A stretch of 8,489 nucleotides of DNA from Bacillota bacterium (GCA_021802225.1 JAKAAS010000056.1:1-8489), one strand, 5' to 3'; positions 1 through 5,498 are shown, counted from the first letter of the stretch. Notes: a model not told the origin generated them from the sequence alone. Translations and numbers: made by a program.

Positions 1-2
1 AG

Positions 3-149
3 GTGAAGGGCTATGCACCTGACCATAACGGTGTCGATCTCTTTCCCCGGACTGGCACTGTATATCTGGTGGCGCACTACACGACGCAAGCGTCGGTAGA
101 CCCTCACTCCACCTCCCCTGTCATCAGCAGGGGAGGTTCTTGCTTATAA
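3..149 (+). CDS. C-terminal end of a protein cut by the left edge; possibly TnpB-like
   Basis: An open frame enters from the left edge and ends at TAA 147-149, giving 48 visible residues that begin VKGYAPDHNGVDLF and end VISRGGSCL. I do not recognise a diagnostic motif. The last codons run through a perfect hairpin at 111-137. This arrangement is common at the 3' end of IS200/IS605-family tnpB genes, where the transposon right end and guide-RNA scaffold overlap the coding end. That link is inference only: the RuvC motifs and zinc ribbon of TnpB would lie outside the window. It may equally be the end of any unrelated gene, or no gene at all. Confidence 0.35.
   Translation: MKGYAPDHNGVDLFPRTGTVYLVAHYTTQASVDPHSTSPVISRGGSCL
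111..137 (+). terminator. Perfect 10-bp hairpin at the end of the leftmost ORF
   Basis: ACCTCCCCTG (111-120) and CAGGGGAGGT (128-137) are perfect inverted repeats around a 7-base loop. The downstream sequence TTCTTGCTTATAAT is only moderately T-rich, so a classical intrinsic terminator is possible but not ideal. GC-rich hairpins of this form (CCTCCCC..GGGGAGG) also occur at the right end of IS200/IS605 elements, which would fit if the preceding ORF is tnpB. Confidence 0.45.
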
Positions 150-351
150 TATACCGAATGCCCAGCACTGATGCAAATGTCAATAACTTCGACACAGAGC
201 GCACACCGGGCCGTCCGCTACCGTCGGCCGACAAATATTCTGCGAATCCTTGCCAATCCCTTTCCCAATGGGTTACTATGATTCCAGAGTTTGGGGACAG
301 GCCTCCATGGCACGACGCTTGTCGACACGACCCGGATGTCAGCGCAAACGG

Positions 352-379
352 AAAAACGAGCGGCTTCGCAACCGCTCGT
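352..379 (-). terminator. Intrinsic terminator of the small RNA
   Basis: A perfect 8-bp stem (ACGAGCGG 356-363, CCGCTCGT 372-379) with an 8-base loop is followed on the minus strand by TTTTT (356-352). Confidence 0.6.
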
Positions 380-428
380 CCTCCCGCGCTGACGCGCCAA
401 CCGTTATCAGCAAACGGTTTAGCTGTCA
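352..428 (-). ncRNA. Probable small structured RNA, about 77 nt, upstream of the origin
   Basis: On the minus strand a good extended -10 promoter (435-462) is followed within about 80 bases by an intrinsic terminator, with no sensible ORF between. The predicted transcript folds into three stem-loops in order: AACCGTT/AACGGTT (plus-strand 399-405 and 413-419, 7-base loop), a small GCGC/GCGC stem (386-389 and 394-397), and the terminator stem ACGAGCGG/CCGCTCGT (356-363 and 372-379) followed by five T on the minus strand. It is complementary to any plus-strand transcript that reads to the terminator at 469-502. A role in copy number or incompatibility is possible but unproven; the function is unknown. 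Confidence 0.5.
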
Positions 429-434
429 CTTACT

Positions 435-462
435 ATTGTACCATGTGTAGGTGATAAGACAA
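435..462 (-). promoter_or_regulatory. Minus-strand promoter for the small RNA
   Basis: Read on the minus strand, TTGTCT (462-457) is a 4/6 match to the -35 box. A 16-base spacer separates it from TACAAT (440-435), a 5/6 match to the -10 box. TGG directly precedes the -10, giving an extended -10 (TGn). The start site would fall near 428. Confidence 0.5.
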
Positions 463-468
463 GGCTAA

Positions 469-502
469 CCCTCGCAGACAACGGTCTGGCGAGGGATTTT
501 TT
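469..502 (+). terminator. Strong intrinsic terminator, plus strand
   Basis: CCCTCGCAGAC (469-479) pairs with GTCTG-GCGAGGG (484-495), an 11-bp stem with a single bulged G and loop AACG, followed by ATTTTTT (496-502). It would stop rightward transcription before the origin. A weak candidate upstream promoter is TTGCCA (250-255) with TACTAT (274-279) at 18-bp spacing. Confidence 0.75.
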
Positions 503-521
503 AGGCCCACCGTCTCCAAAC

Positions 522-550
522 AAAAAAACACGGCTAAGACATTAGCCGTG
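522..550 (-). terminator. Strong intrinsic terminator, minus strand
   Basis: CACGGCTAA (529-537) and TTAGCCGTG (542-550) form a perfect 9-bp stem with a 4-base loop. On the minus strand this is followed by seven T (528-522). It faces the plus-strand terminator at 469-502, so transcripts from both sides stop within about 20 bp of each other. It would stop leftward transcripts coming out of the origin. Confidence 0.75.
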
Positions 551-581
551 CCAGTAAAGGTAATGGAAAGGTTTCGAACCT

Positions 582-611
582 ATTTGCCCCCATCTCCCCA
601 GATGCGCAAAT
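582..611. other. Long hairpin next to the origin
   Basis: ATTTGC (582-587) pairs with GCAAAT (606-611), and CATCT (591-595) with AGATG (600-604), giving two stacked stems with a CCCC loop and a small asymmetric internal loop. A second small stem, AGGTT/AACCT (569-581), lies beside it. If transcribed leftwards, both would sit just upstream of the 550-522 terminator. A structured RNA or a single-strand origin feature are the possibilities; nothing here decides between them. Confidence 0.35.
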
Positions 612-656
612 AAGTTCTCAATAGAGTAAATCACCGCGAAAGGAGTGACTGAGCAT

Positions 657-679
657 TTTTTGAATCATCCCGGCGATTA
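657..679 (+). repeat. Iteron copy 1 (degenerate)
   Basis: It begins TTTTTGA and ends CCCGGCGATTA, with the central positions changed relative to copies 2 and 3. It lies inside the first 26-bp direct repeat. Confidence 0.5.
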
Positions 680-722
680 TTGCCCGGACTACTCTCACCA
701 ATACAGAAAGGCGTAAACCGAG

Positions 723-745
723 TTTTTGATAGTGCCCCGGCGTTA
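723..745 (+). repeat. Iteron copy 2
   Basis: TTTTTGATAGT followed by GCCCCGGCGTTA. It is separated by one base from copy 3, so the two are spaced 24 bp start to start. Confidence 0.75.
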
Positions 746-746
746 C

Positions 747-769
747 TTTTTGATAGTAGACCGGCGTTA
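747..769 (+). repeat. Iteron copy 3
   Basis: TTTTTGATAGT followed by AGACCGGCGTTA, the best match to copy 2 and in direct tandem with it. Confidence 0.75.
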
Positions 770-813
770 TCGTCCGGGCCAATCTCTCCAAATAGAAAGG
801 AGTGACTGAGCGT

Positions 814-836
814 TTTTTGATAGTATGAAGACGTTA
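814..836 (+). repeat. Iteron copy 4
   Basis: TTTTTGATAGT followed by ATGAAGACGTTA: the core is perfect and the GC-rich half has diverged. It is preceded by the second copy of the GAAAGGAGTGACTGAGC repeat (795-811). Confidence 0.7.
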
Positions 837-852
837 TGTCGCAAAAAAATTG

Positions 853-937
853 CGAGACACGTCTCGGGCATGTTTATGTCTTTATGATAACGGCCCGACG
901 CCAAAAGCGTCAAGCGGTTTTCCTGCAAATGACCGCT
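853..937. other. Three hairpins in the rep leader
   Basis: CGAGAC/GTCTCG (853-858 and 861-866), GACGC/GCGTC (897-901 and 907-911) and AGCGGT/ACCGCT (913-918 and 932-937) lie in succession between the iterons and rep. The middle one, GACGCCAAAAGCGTC, recurs exactly inside rep at 2139-2153. A weak -10 (TATGAT, 883-888) sits among them without a clear -35, so they may fall in the 5' leader of the rep mRNA. Confidence 0.4.
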
Positions 938-941
938 CGTG

Positions 942-951
942 CTATCAAAAA
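942..951 (-). promoter_or_regulatory. Inverted half-iteron before rep
   Basis: CTATCAAAAA is the exact complement of the iteron core TTTTTGATAG in opposite orientation, ending 12 bp before the rep start codon. Inverted half-iterons at this place are the known autorepression operators of initiators such as pSC101 RepA and pPS10 RepA. The role here is inferred by analogy. Confidence 0.55.
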
Positions 952-963
952 CCTCAATAGACC

Positions 964-2436
964 ATGACATTCTCTCAACATCCATCAACTTATACGTATA
1001 CCGATCGCTTATTTCTCCGCTGGGTGGAACAAACCGACTGGCCCCCGAACACCAAACGGGTGTGCCGTGTCCTGTTTGCCCACCAGCGCAAGCACGCGCA
1101 GGTCTATCTCCTGCACAGCACCATTGCCGCGTGGCTCGGCATTTCGGTCGCCACAGTCAAGCGGGCCATCCGGTTTCTGGTTAGCCTCGGCCTGCTCCAA
1201 GTGACCTCCAAGTTCCGAAAAGATGGCGGACAGGGCAGCAACCGCTATAAGGTCTTGCCCCACATCCTTACCGCCATCACGCCGCCCTCAGAGACCCCCT
1301 ACAGGACGGCATCGTCTGCCACTCCCGAGGACACGGACATTGCCGCGCTCGCGCAGCCCCTCGCCCCAGACGATGGCCGAGAAACGCACACGCAGCCCTT
1401 GATGGTTCCTCGACACAACGACGTAAAAGACAAGGCTCCGAGCACTCATCAAGGTGATACGGACGACGTTCCGAATCTCCCTACCCTATCATTAGAGACG
1501 GCTTCGACCCCAGAGAAACAGCCTGCCGCGCTCAACACGCTGGCCACGGGTTCTACGGCCAATCCGCCGCCCGCCGTACCGTCTCACGACGTTTCCTCCC
1601 TCGGAGATATTTTGGCAACGTGGGCTCACAAGCACGATGTCTTATCCCCCACCATGACCCGGGAGGAGGCACACACTGACCCGGGGGGGCAGGTCACTCC
1701 CATGCCGCTAAGCGAGGACCTGACAACGCTAGCGGGATCGACCCCTCTGGCTACGGTAAAGAATTTTATAAAGAAAAAGATCAACAACAGGGATTCTCAC
1801 CAGACCAGCGATCCCCAGGTAAAAACCGTCGCCGAAGAACAACCTGCCTCTGTTGTGGTTCATCCCGAAGCCTCTCTGAAACCTAAAGCCTCCGCCGATC
1901 CATCACGACAATCGGCACCGACCAGGGAGACAGCTCCACAGGGAGAAAACAGCACCACAGCCCCAGAGGACTCCCCATGGATGCAAAACTTACTGCGGAT
2001 AGGCACGCGAGAAACGATTGAGCGCGTCATGGCCTGGTATAGGGCCTGCCCTCCTCACCATCCGGCCCGACCGAAGCATCCCGCGGCATGGATCTATACG
2101 GCGGTCAAACAAAATTGGCAAACGCCGCCCACATGGATGACGCCAAAAGCGTCTCCCTCTATGCGCTACCGCATCGTAAGGGACGATGAGGAGACCTGGT
2201 CGTCGTCCGTCGACACGGCACCGCCAACAGAGGACACGGAATGGACCACGATTACCACATGGCTGGCCTTAGAGACGGCCGCTGCCCACGAGTTTTTATC
2301 GCAAGTCGAACAGACGTTATACGAGCGCTTAGGGGGCGCTTTTGCACACCAAGCGCTCGCGTCGCGCGGTCCATTATGGCAAGCCACATGCCGTGAACTG
2401 TGGCGCACTAAAACGGTTAGGAACGTCTCCGCGTAA
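964..2436 (+). CDS. rep: Plasmid replication initiator with winged-helix N-terminus
   Basis: This is a 490-residue protein. Residues about 46-98 form a helix-turn-helix of the HTH_36/replication-initiator kind: STIAAWLGISVATVKRAI at 52-69, then a wing-like stretch ending GGQGSNRYKV. Residues about 100-335 are a Pro/Thr/Ser/Ala-rich low-complexity linker. A second folded segment near 337-386 ends in PAAWIYTAVKQNW (373-385), a motif I associate with the C-terminal part of HTH initiators from Gram-positive and cyanobacterial plasmids. The role, binding iterons and recruiting the replisome, is inferred from the adjoining origin. ATG 964 is the first start after an in-frame TAG (958-960), but no Shine-Dalgarno precedes it, which suggests weak translation or an unnoticed start. 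The inverted half-iteron 12 bp upstream suggests autorepression. Confidence 0.75.
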   Translation: MTFSQHPSTYTYTDRLFLRWVEQTDWPPNTKRVCRVLFAHQRKHAQVYLLHSTIAAWLGISVATVKRAIRFLVSLGLLQVTSKFRKDGGQGSNRYKVLPHILTAITPPSETPYRTASSATPEDTDIAALAQPLAPDDGRETHTQPLMVPRHNDVKDKAPSTHQGDTDDVPNLPTLSLETASTPEKQPAALNTLATGSTANPPPAVPSHDVSSLGDILATWAHKHDVLSPTMTREEAHTDPGGQVTPMPLSEDLTTLAGSTPLATVKNFIKKKINNRDSHQTSDPQVKTVAEEQPASVVVHPEASLKPKASADPSRQSAPTRETAPQGENSTTAPEDSPWMQNLLRIGTRETIERVMAWYRACPPHHPARPKHPAAWIYTAVKQNWQTPPTWMTPKASPSMRYRIVRDDEETWSSSVDTAPPTEDTEWTTITTWLALETAAAHEFLSQVEQTLYERLGGAFAHQALASRGPLWQATCRELWRTKTVRNVSA

Positions 2437-2471
2437 CGATCATGTGCATATCATGACGCCCTTTAACTTCC

Positions 2472-2484
2472 AAAGACCGTCTTT
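2472..2484. promoter_or_regulatory. Candidate operator upstream of the hic-par promoter
   Basis: AAAGAC-C-GTCTTT is a perfect 6-bp inverted repeat with a one-base centre, ending 3 bp before the -35 box. Its place suits a repressor site for the HicB or ribbon-helix-helix product. A second, looser inverted repeat (TCATG..CATGA, 2440-2456) lies just downstream of the rep stop. Confidence 0.35.
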
Positions 2485-2487
2485 TGT

Positions 2488-2516
2488 TTGACAAATTACG
2501 CCTTATTGATTATAGT
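2488..2516 (+). promoter_or_regulatory. Near-consensus sigma-A promoter of the hicAB-RHH-parAB operon
   Basis: TTGACA (2488-2493), a spacer of exactly 17 bases, and TATAGT (2511-2516, 5/6) form an almost ideal vegetative promoter. Transcription would start near 2523, directly before the hicA ribosome binding site. I see no comparable promoter inside the five-gene run that follows. Confidence 0.85.
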
Positions 2517-2540
2517 AGGAAAAAGCAAGGAGGTAATGCG

Positions 2541-2744
2541 GTGACAGCACGGGAGGTTTTACGCAAGCTCAAAAAATTAGGGTTTGTCATTGACCACGTG
2601 TCTGGCAGTCATTATATCCTGATTGGTCCCCAGCATCAGCGGACCGTCGTCCCATTTCATGGCTCACGCGATTTGCGTCAGGGGACGCTTTTAGCCATCA
2701 TCAAACAAGCACAGGTCTCGGAAGAGGTTTTTCGACGGCTTTGA
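2541..2744 (+). CDS. hicA: HicA mRNA interferase toxin
   Basis: This 67-residue protein has the full HicA fold (double-stranded-RNA-binding-like, about 60 residues). Residues 1-19 form the first helix and strand. GSHYIL at 22-27 carries the catalytic His24. The C-terminal half, VPFHGSRDLRQGTL (37-50), matches the family's usual pattern. HicA toxins cut mRNA and stop growth until HicB neutralises them. GTG 2541 is chosen because AAGGAGG (2527-2533) sits 7 bases upstream. An in-frame TTG at 2484 lies before the -35 box and cannot be in the message. hicB follows after 19 bases, in the classical toxin-first order. Confidence 0.9.
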   Translation: MTAREVLRKLKKLGFVIDHVSGSHYILIGPQHQRTVVPFHGSRDLRQGTLLAIIKQAQVSEEVFRRL

Positions 2745-2763
2745 CAAAGAAAGGCGGAGGACG

Positions 2764-2994
2764 ATGCAAAAAATTGCCGTGATTTTGGAACCGGCCGACG
2801 AAGGCGGCTTTATTGCGCGTGTCCCGGCGCTTCCGGGATGCGTGACCGAAGGGGACACCCGGAGCGAAGCGCTGGCGATGGCGCGCGATGCGGTCATCGG
2901 CTACCTTGCGAGCATGAAGAAACATGGCGAGACATGGCCTCCGGTTCTCCCGGATCCGGTTGCCTTTGTGGAAATTGACGACGCCGCACTCTAG
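2764..2994 (+). CDS. hicB: HicB antitoxin, short form without DNA-binding domain
   Basis: This 76-residue protein matches the N-terminal HicB domain (partly degraded RNase H fold) along nearly its full length: the GGFIARVPALPGCVTEGDT stretch (14-32), then EALAMARDAVIGYL and a Pro-rich end (WPPVLPDP). It should bind and block HicA. Many HicB proteins carry an additional C-terminal helix-turn-helix or ribbon-helix-helix domain for autoregulation; this one stops after the HicA-binding domain. A GGAGG (2756-2760) lies only 3 bases before ATG. The stop codon TAG overlaps the ribosome binding site of the next gene, so the two are probably translationally linked. Confidence 0.88.
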   Translation: MQKIAVILEPADEGGFIARVPALPGCVTEGDTRSEALAMARDAVIGYLASMKKHGETWPPVLPDPVAFVEIDDAAL

Positions 2995-3007
2995 GAGGGA
3001 AGGCTTG

Positions 3008-3187
3008 ATGACACCAGGAGCGCAGTCGCGCATTGCCGTACGGCTGCCGCATGACTTGCGGGCACGCATTCAACGGTTGGCGCAGCGTTGGCCCGGCCGC
3101 CCCACCGAAAGTTACATGATTCGGTATTTGATTGAACGCGCTTTACCCGACGCAGAACGAGAAAGGATCGAGGATGGTAGCCCATGA
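3008..3187 (+). CDS. Small ribbon-helix-helix (CopG/Arc-like) DNA-binding protein
   Basis: This 59-residue protein has the ribbon-helix-helix layout: a short strand SRIAVRLP (7-14), helix DLRARIQRLAQRW (16-28), and a second helix TESYMIRYLIERAL (33-46). Such proteins dimerise and put the paired strands in the DNA major groove. ATG 3008 is preferred because AGGAGGG (2993-2999) lies 8 bases upstream; a TTG directly before it is less likely. The stop overlaps the parA start (ATGA), so it is translationally coupled to parA. Two roles fit: the detached DNA-binding half of HicB, or a partition/copy-control regulator like the omega protein of pSM19035 or ParG. The sequence does not decide between them. 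Confidence 0.75.
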   Translation: MTPGAQSRIAVRLPHDLRARIQRLAQRWPGRPTESYMIRYLIERALPDAERERIEDGSP

Positions 3188-3984
3188 AGATTCTCGCGGT
3201 GGCCAACCAGAAAGGCGGCGTGGGCAAATCGACTATCGCGACGAATCTGGCCATGGCCATGGCCTTGACGGGAGCTCGGACACTGCTGGTCGATGCTGAC
3301 TATCAAGCCAATAGCACGGCAGCCTTCGACGTAACCCCGGATCCTTCACACACGCTCAGTGCATGGTTACCGCGTTATGGAAGGGCGCCGACGCTTCATC
3401 GCCATCCAACCATGCCCACCCTCGCCATTTTGCCGGCGTTTATCACCATGGCCGATGACGAATGGGAGGCGATTGAGACGCGCGTCGATCCCTTAAGTCT
3501 TGCCGCGCCATTGCGCACGACCTACGCCACGGATTACGATTGGATGATTATTGACTGTCCCCCGGCCTTAGCCTCTTTCTGGGCGCGAGTCGCCCTGTTG
3601 GCGGCGCATCGCATTCTGATTCCGATTACCCCGGGCCCTTTCCCTCTCATCGGCTTTCGGCAATTATTTAACCGGATTGACTACATTCGACACCATGCGC
3701 TCAACCCGTCTCTCCGCGTGCTGGGGGTCGTCGCGAATATGGTGGACGTCCGCACGATGTTTGGTCGCGATGTCCGCGCTTTATTGACGTCTATTACGTC
3801 CGACGCGATGATCTTTCGGACAGAAATCCCGGTAGCAGCCAGTCTCGTGAACGCCCAAGGACGCGGACACACGATTCTGGATGACGACCCGCAAAATCGT
3901 GTTGCCTATACATTTGTCGCGCTCTTAGAGGAGGTGTTGGACCGATGGGACAAGCCAAACGACCTGATGCTCGGAACCAATTAG
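3184..3984 (+). CDS. parA: ParA-family partition ATPase
   Basis: This 266-residue protein has all the deviant Walker ATPase signatures: KGGVGKST at 10-17 with signature Lys10 and nucleotide-binding Lys15, the Walker A' strand LLVDADYQAN (34-43), and Walker B MIIDCPP (121-127). It starts directly with the ATPase fold and has no N-terminal HTH, so it is of the small (Soj/type Ib-like) class and probably does not repress its own operon. It would bind nucleoid DNA with ATP and move plasmid copies through ParB-parS complexes. Its start overlaps the upstream RHH stop by 4 bp, and its last 40 bp overlap parB. There is no strong ribosome binding site of its own, consistent with coupled translation. 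Confidence 0.93.
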   Translation: MKILAVANQKGGVGKSTIATNLAMAMALTGARTLLVDADYQANSTAAFDVTPDPSHTLSAWLPRYGRAPTLHRHPTMPTLAILPAFITMADDEWEAIETRVDPLSLAAPLRTTYATDYDWMIIDCPPALASFWARVALLAAHRILIPITPGPFPLIGFRQLFNRIDYIRHHALNPSLRVLGVVANMVDVRTMFGRDVRALLTSITSDAMIFRTEIPVAASLVNAQGRGHTILDDDPQNRVAYTFVALLEEVLDRWDKPNDLMLGTN

Positions 3985-4997
3985 CGCAGATGCAAGAACG
4001 CATGCGCCAAAATGTCAAATATGCGGGGCCGGATAGCGATATCCCCACTCCACTAGCTATACCGGAGAGTTCTACCACAGAGACGGTCGGCGAGATGGAT
4101 AAAAATAGAACACCCGGGGCGATGATTCAAATCATTCCTTTGGACCGCATTACCGTGCGGGAGGGATTTAATGTCCGATCGGAAATTCTCGAAGACGAGG
4201 AACTCAATGCCTTAGCGCAAAGCATGAAGCAATTGGGACTCATTCACCCGATTACCGTGATCGCGCAGGATGATCACTATGCTGTGGTGTCCGGTCACCG
4301 GCGCTTACAGGCCGCCTACTATCTCCAATGGGCCACCATTCCTGCTGTGATTCAGACATGGGACGAACAGACACAAACAGTGGCCAATTATGTAGAAAAT
4401 CGCCACCGTGCGGCCGTCAGCCCTTTTGATGAAGCCCGACGTGCCGTCATGCTCATGGAACGCCACGGATGGTCTCTCCGAGAAACCGCAACGCAGCTGC
4501 ACGAGAGTTTAGGACGGTTGTCCGCCTTGGTCCGCATTTACCGTAATCCGCAGCTAAGGCTGGCCATGGAATCGGATCAACTTCCTCTCCGTTGGCTCAA
4601 TCGTTTCACGGTGCTCGTGGATCGAGAGGGCGTCGAGCATATTCCCGGGGCGATTGATGCCTATCTCACGTGGATTTCTAAAGAACATCCCACATGGGAG
4701 CGCTTTTTGGAAGCCTTAGCGATGACTCAAGGTCAGGGGGCTTTGCCGGGAATCTCCAGTCGCTCCGCCTCTCGCCAGTCGCCCTTGTTTGATCGAGTGT
4801 GGACGTCGGCTCAGCATTTTGCACAGTTAGCGGAGCGCTATCAAGCCAAACTCTCACCGGACGAACTCCTGAGCGTCGCTCAAACGCTGATCGCCCAAGG
4901 GGAGTCACTGGCCGAAACGGCACGGCGTCGATCGGATCATGTTTCGGCGACAGAAGGGTCAACAAATACGGATCCACAGCCAAGTGTTCAACGTTGA
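3945..4997 (+). CDS. parB: ParB-family centromere-binding protein
   Basis: This 350-residue protein has the ParB domain order. An N-terminal arm of about 60 residues is followed by the ParB/Srx nuclease-like domain (about 61-165) with GLIHPITV (98-105), the box II region SGHRRLQA (116-123) and box III ENRHRAAVSPFDEA (151-164). A helix-turn-helix follows (WSLRETATQLHESLGRLSAL, 176-195), then a C-terminal dimerisation region. Box II deviates from the canonical CTP-binding GERRxRA, with His for Glu and Gln for Arg. ATG 3945 has AGAGGAGGTG (3927-3936) 8 bases upstream. The final codons and TGA lie inside the first parS-like palindrome, so the gene carries its own binding site at its end. Confidence 0.92.
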   Translation: MGQAKRPDARNQLAQMQERMRQNVKYAGPDSDIPTPLAIPESSTTETVGEMDKNRTPGAMIQIIPLDRITVREGFNVRSEILEDEELNALAQSMKQLGLIHPITVIAQDDHYAVVSGHRRLQAAYYLQWATIPAVIQTWDEQTQTVANYVENRHRAAVSPFDEARRAVMLMERHGWSLRETATQLHESLGRLSALVRIYRNPQLRLAMESDQLPLRWLNRFTVLVDREGVEHIPGAIDAYLTWISKEHPTWERFLEALAMTQGQGALPGISSRSASRQSPLFDRVWTSAQHFAQLAERYQAKLSPDELLSVAQTLIAQGESLAETARRRSDHVSATEGSTNTDPQPSVQR

Positions 4998-5000
4998 ACA
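4985..5000. promoter_or_regulatory. parS: parS-like site 1, core of a 32-bp palindrome
   Basis: The core TGTTCAACGTTGAACA is extended by 8 matching bases on each side (CAGCCAAG..CTTGGCTG), giving a perfect palindrome over 4977-5008. It contains the parB stop codon (4995-4997). In RNA it would form a 16-bp stem and is followed by CTTTGTC, so it may also end the operon transcript. Confidence 0.85.
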
Positions 5001-5098
5001 CTTGGCTGCTTTGTCTCCCCAATTGAGCCTTTTGACATAGGCAGTGTTCATTGCACGTGGTCGGCGTGTTTTAAGCAAATCCTCTCCCTTTAGTCAGG

Positions 5099-5114
5099 TG
5101 TTCAACGTTGAACA
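5099..5114. promoter_or_regulatory. parS: parS-like site 2
   Basis: An identical 16-bp core, palindromic to 20 bp (5097-5116), 114 bp from site 1 centre to centre. Confidence 0.85.
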
Positions 5115-5204
5115 CCGAACAAACGGGCGAATGGGTTCCAGCCGCATCGGCAATTATTGGTGGCCGAGCCGGATGCGCTGTCGGAACAGCACGCTACAGT
5201 GGAC

Positions 5205-5220
5205 TGTTCAACGTTGAACA
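5205..5220. promoter_or_regulatory. parS: parS-like site 3
   Basis: An identical 16-bp core, palindromic to 22 bp (5202-5223), 106 bp from site 2. Confidence 0.85.
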
Positions 5221-5441
5221 GTCTGGAGCCACCAAAACTTCTCACGCCATGACCGAGCTTCGACGGATCAAATACCTATGCGAACTGGAAAGAAAAGATT
5301 CTACCATGCATATGGGTACACGCGAGTGGCGCGCTTTTTTGACGATGAAAAATCCGCGACCTGCCGGATGAGCGTACGGAGGCGCATGCGAGTGGCATAA
5401 TAGACTCAACAGGGAAAGAAGATATCTCACAATGACGCCGC

Positions 5442-5461
5442 TCCATGAAGATCCATGAAGA
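5442..5461 (+). repeat. Tandem 10-bp duplication in the centromere region
   Basis: TCCATGAAGA occurs twice head to tail. No function is evident. Confidence 0.6.
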
Positions 5462-5498
5462 AGTGCGTGGTTTCGGCAGGCCGAACGAGATCGTTCAG

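Larger units (their letters stand above)
638..951. other. Probable iteron-type replication origin
   Basis: This gene-free stretch immediately upstream of rep contains four copies of a roughly 23-bp iteron, two near-identical 26-bp direct repeats (638-663 and 795-820), and an inverted half-iteron at 942-951. A 9-bp repeat CTCAATAGA flanks it at 617-625 and 953-961. The position next to an HTH initiator gene and the mixture of direct and inverted copies match iteron plasmids, where the initiator binds direct iterons to open the origin and the inverted half-sites to repress its own gene. I found no convincing DnaA box. Confidence 0.7.

Noticed and set aside
124..454. Overlapping frames of 60 to 104 codons on both strands left of the origin.
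   Set aside because: None has a ribosome binding site, they run through hairpins and the terminator region, and their translations look like no protein family.
553..640. A tRNA-like signal on the minus strand, with GGTTCGAAACC resembling a T-arm and partly pairing ends.
   Set aside because: The T-stem has a mismatch, there is no proper D-arm with GG in its loop, and the would-be anticodon stem closes on a four-base loop. It is better explained as two ordinary hairpins.
767..988. A 73-codon minus-strand frame across the iterons.
   Set aside because: It reads through iterons 3 (end) and 4 and the rep start, with no ribosome binding site or recognisable motif.
2484..2540. An upstream TTG start that would add 19 residues to HicA.
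   Set aside because: It lies before the -35 box of the promoter, so it cannot be in the transcript; the GTG at 2541 has an ideal ribosome binding site.
5108..5371. A frame crossing parS sites 2 and 3, including a 40-codon piece from ATG 5249.
   Set aside because: It has no ribosome binding site, no motif, and reads through a parS repeat as FNVE.
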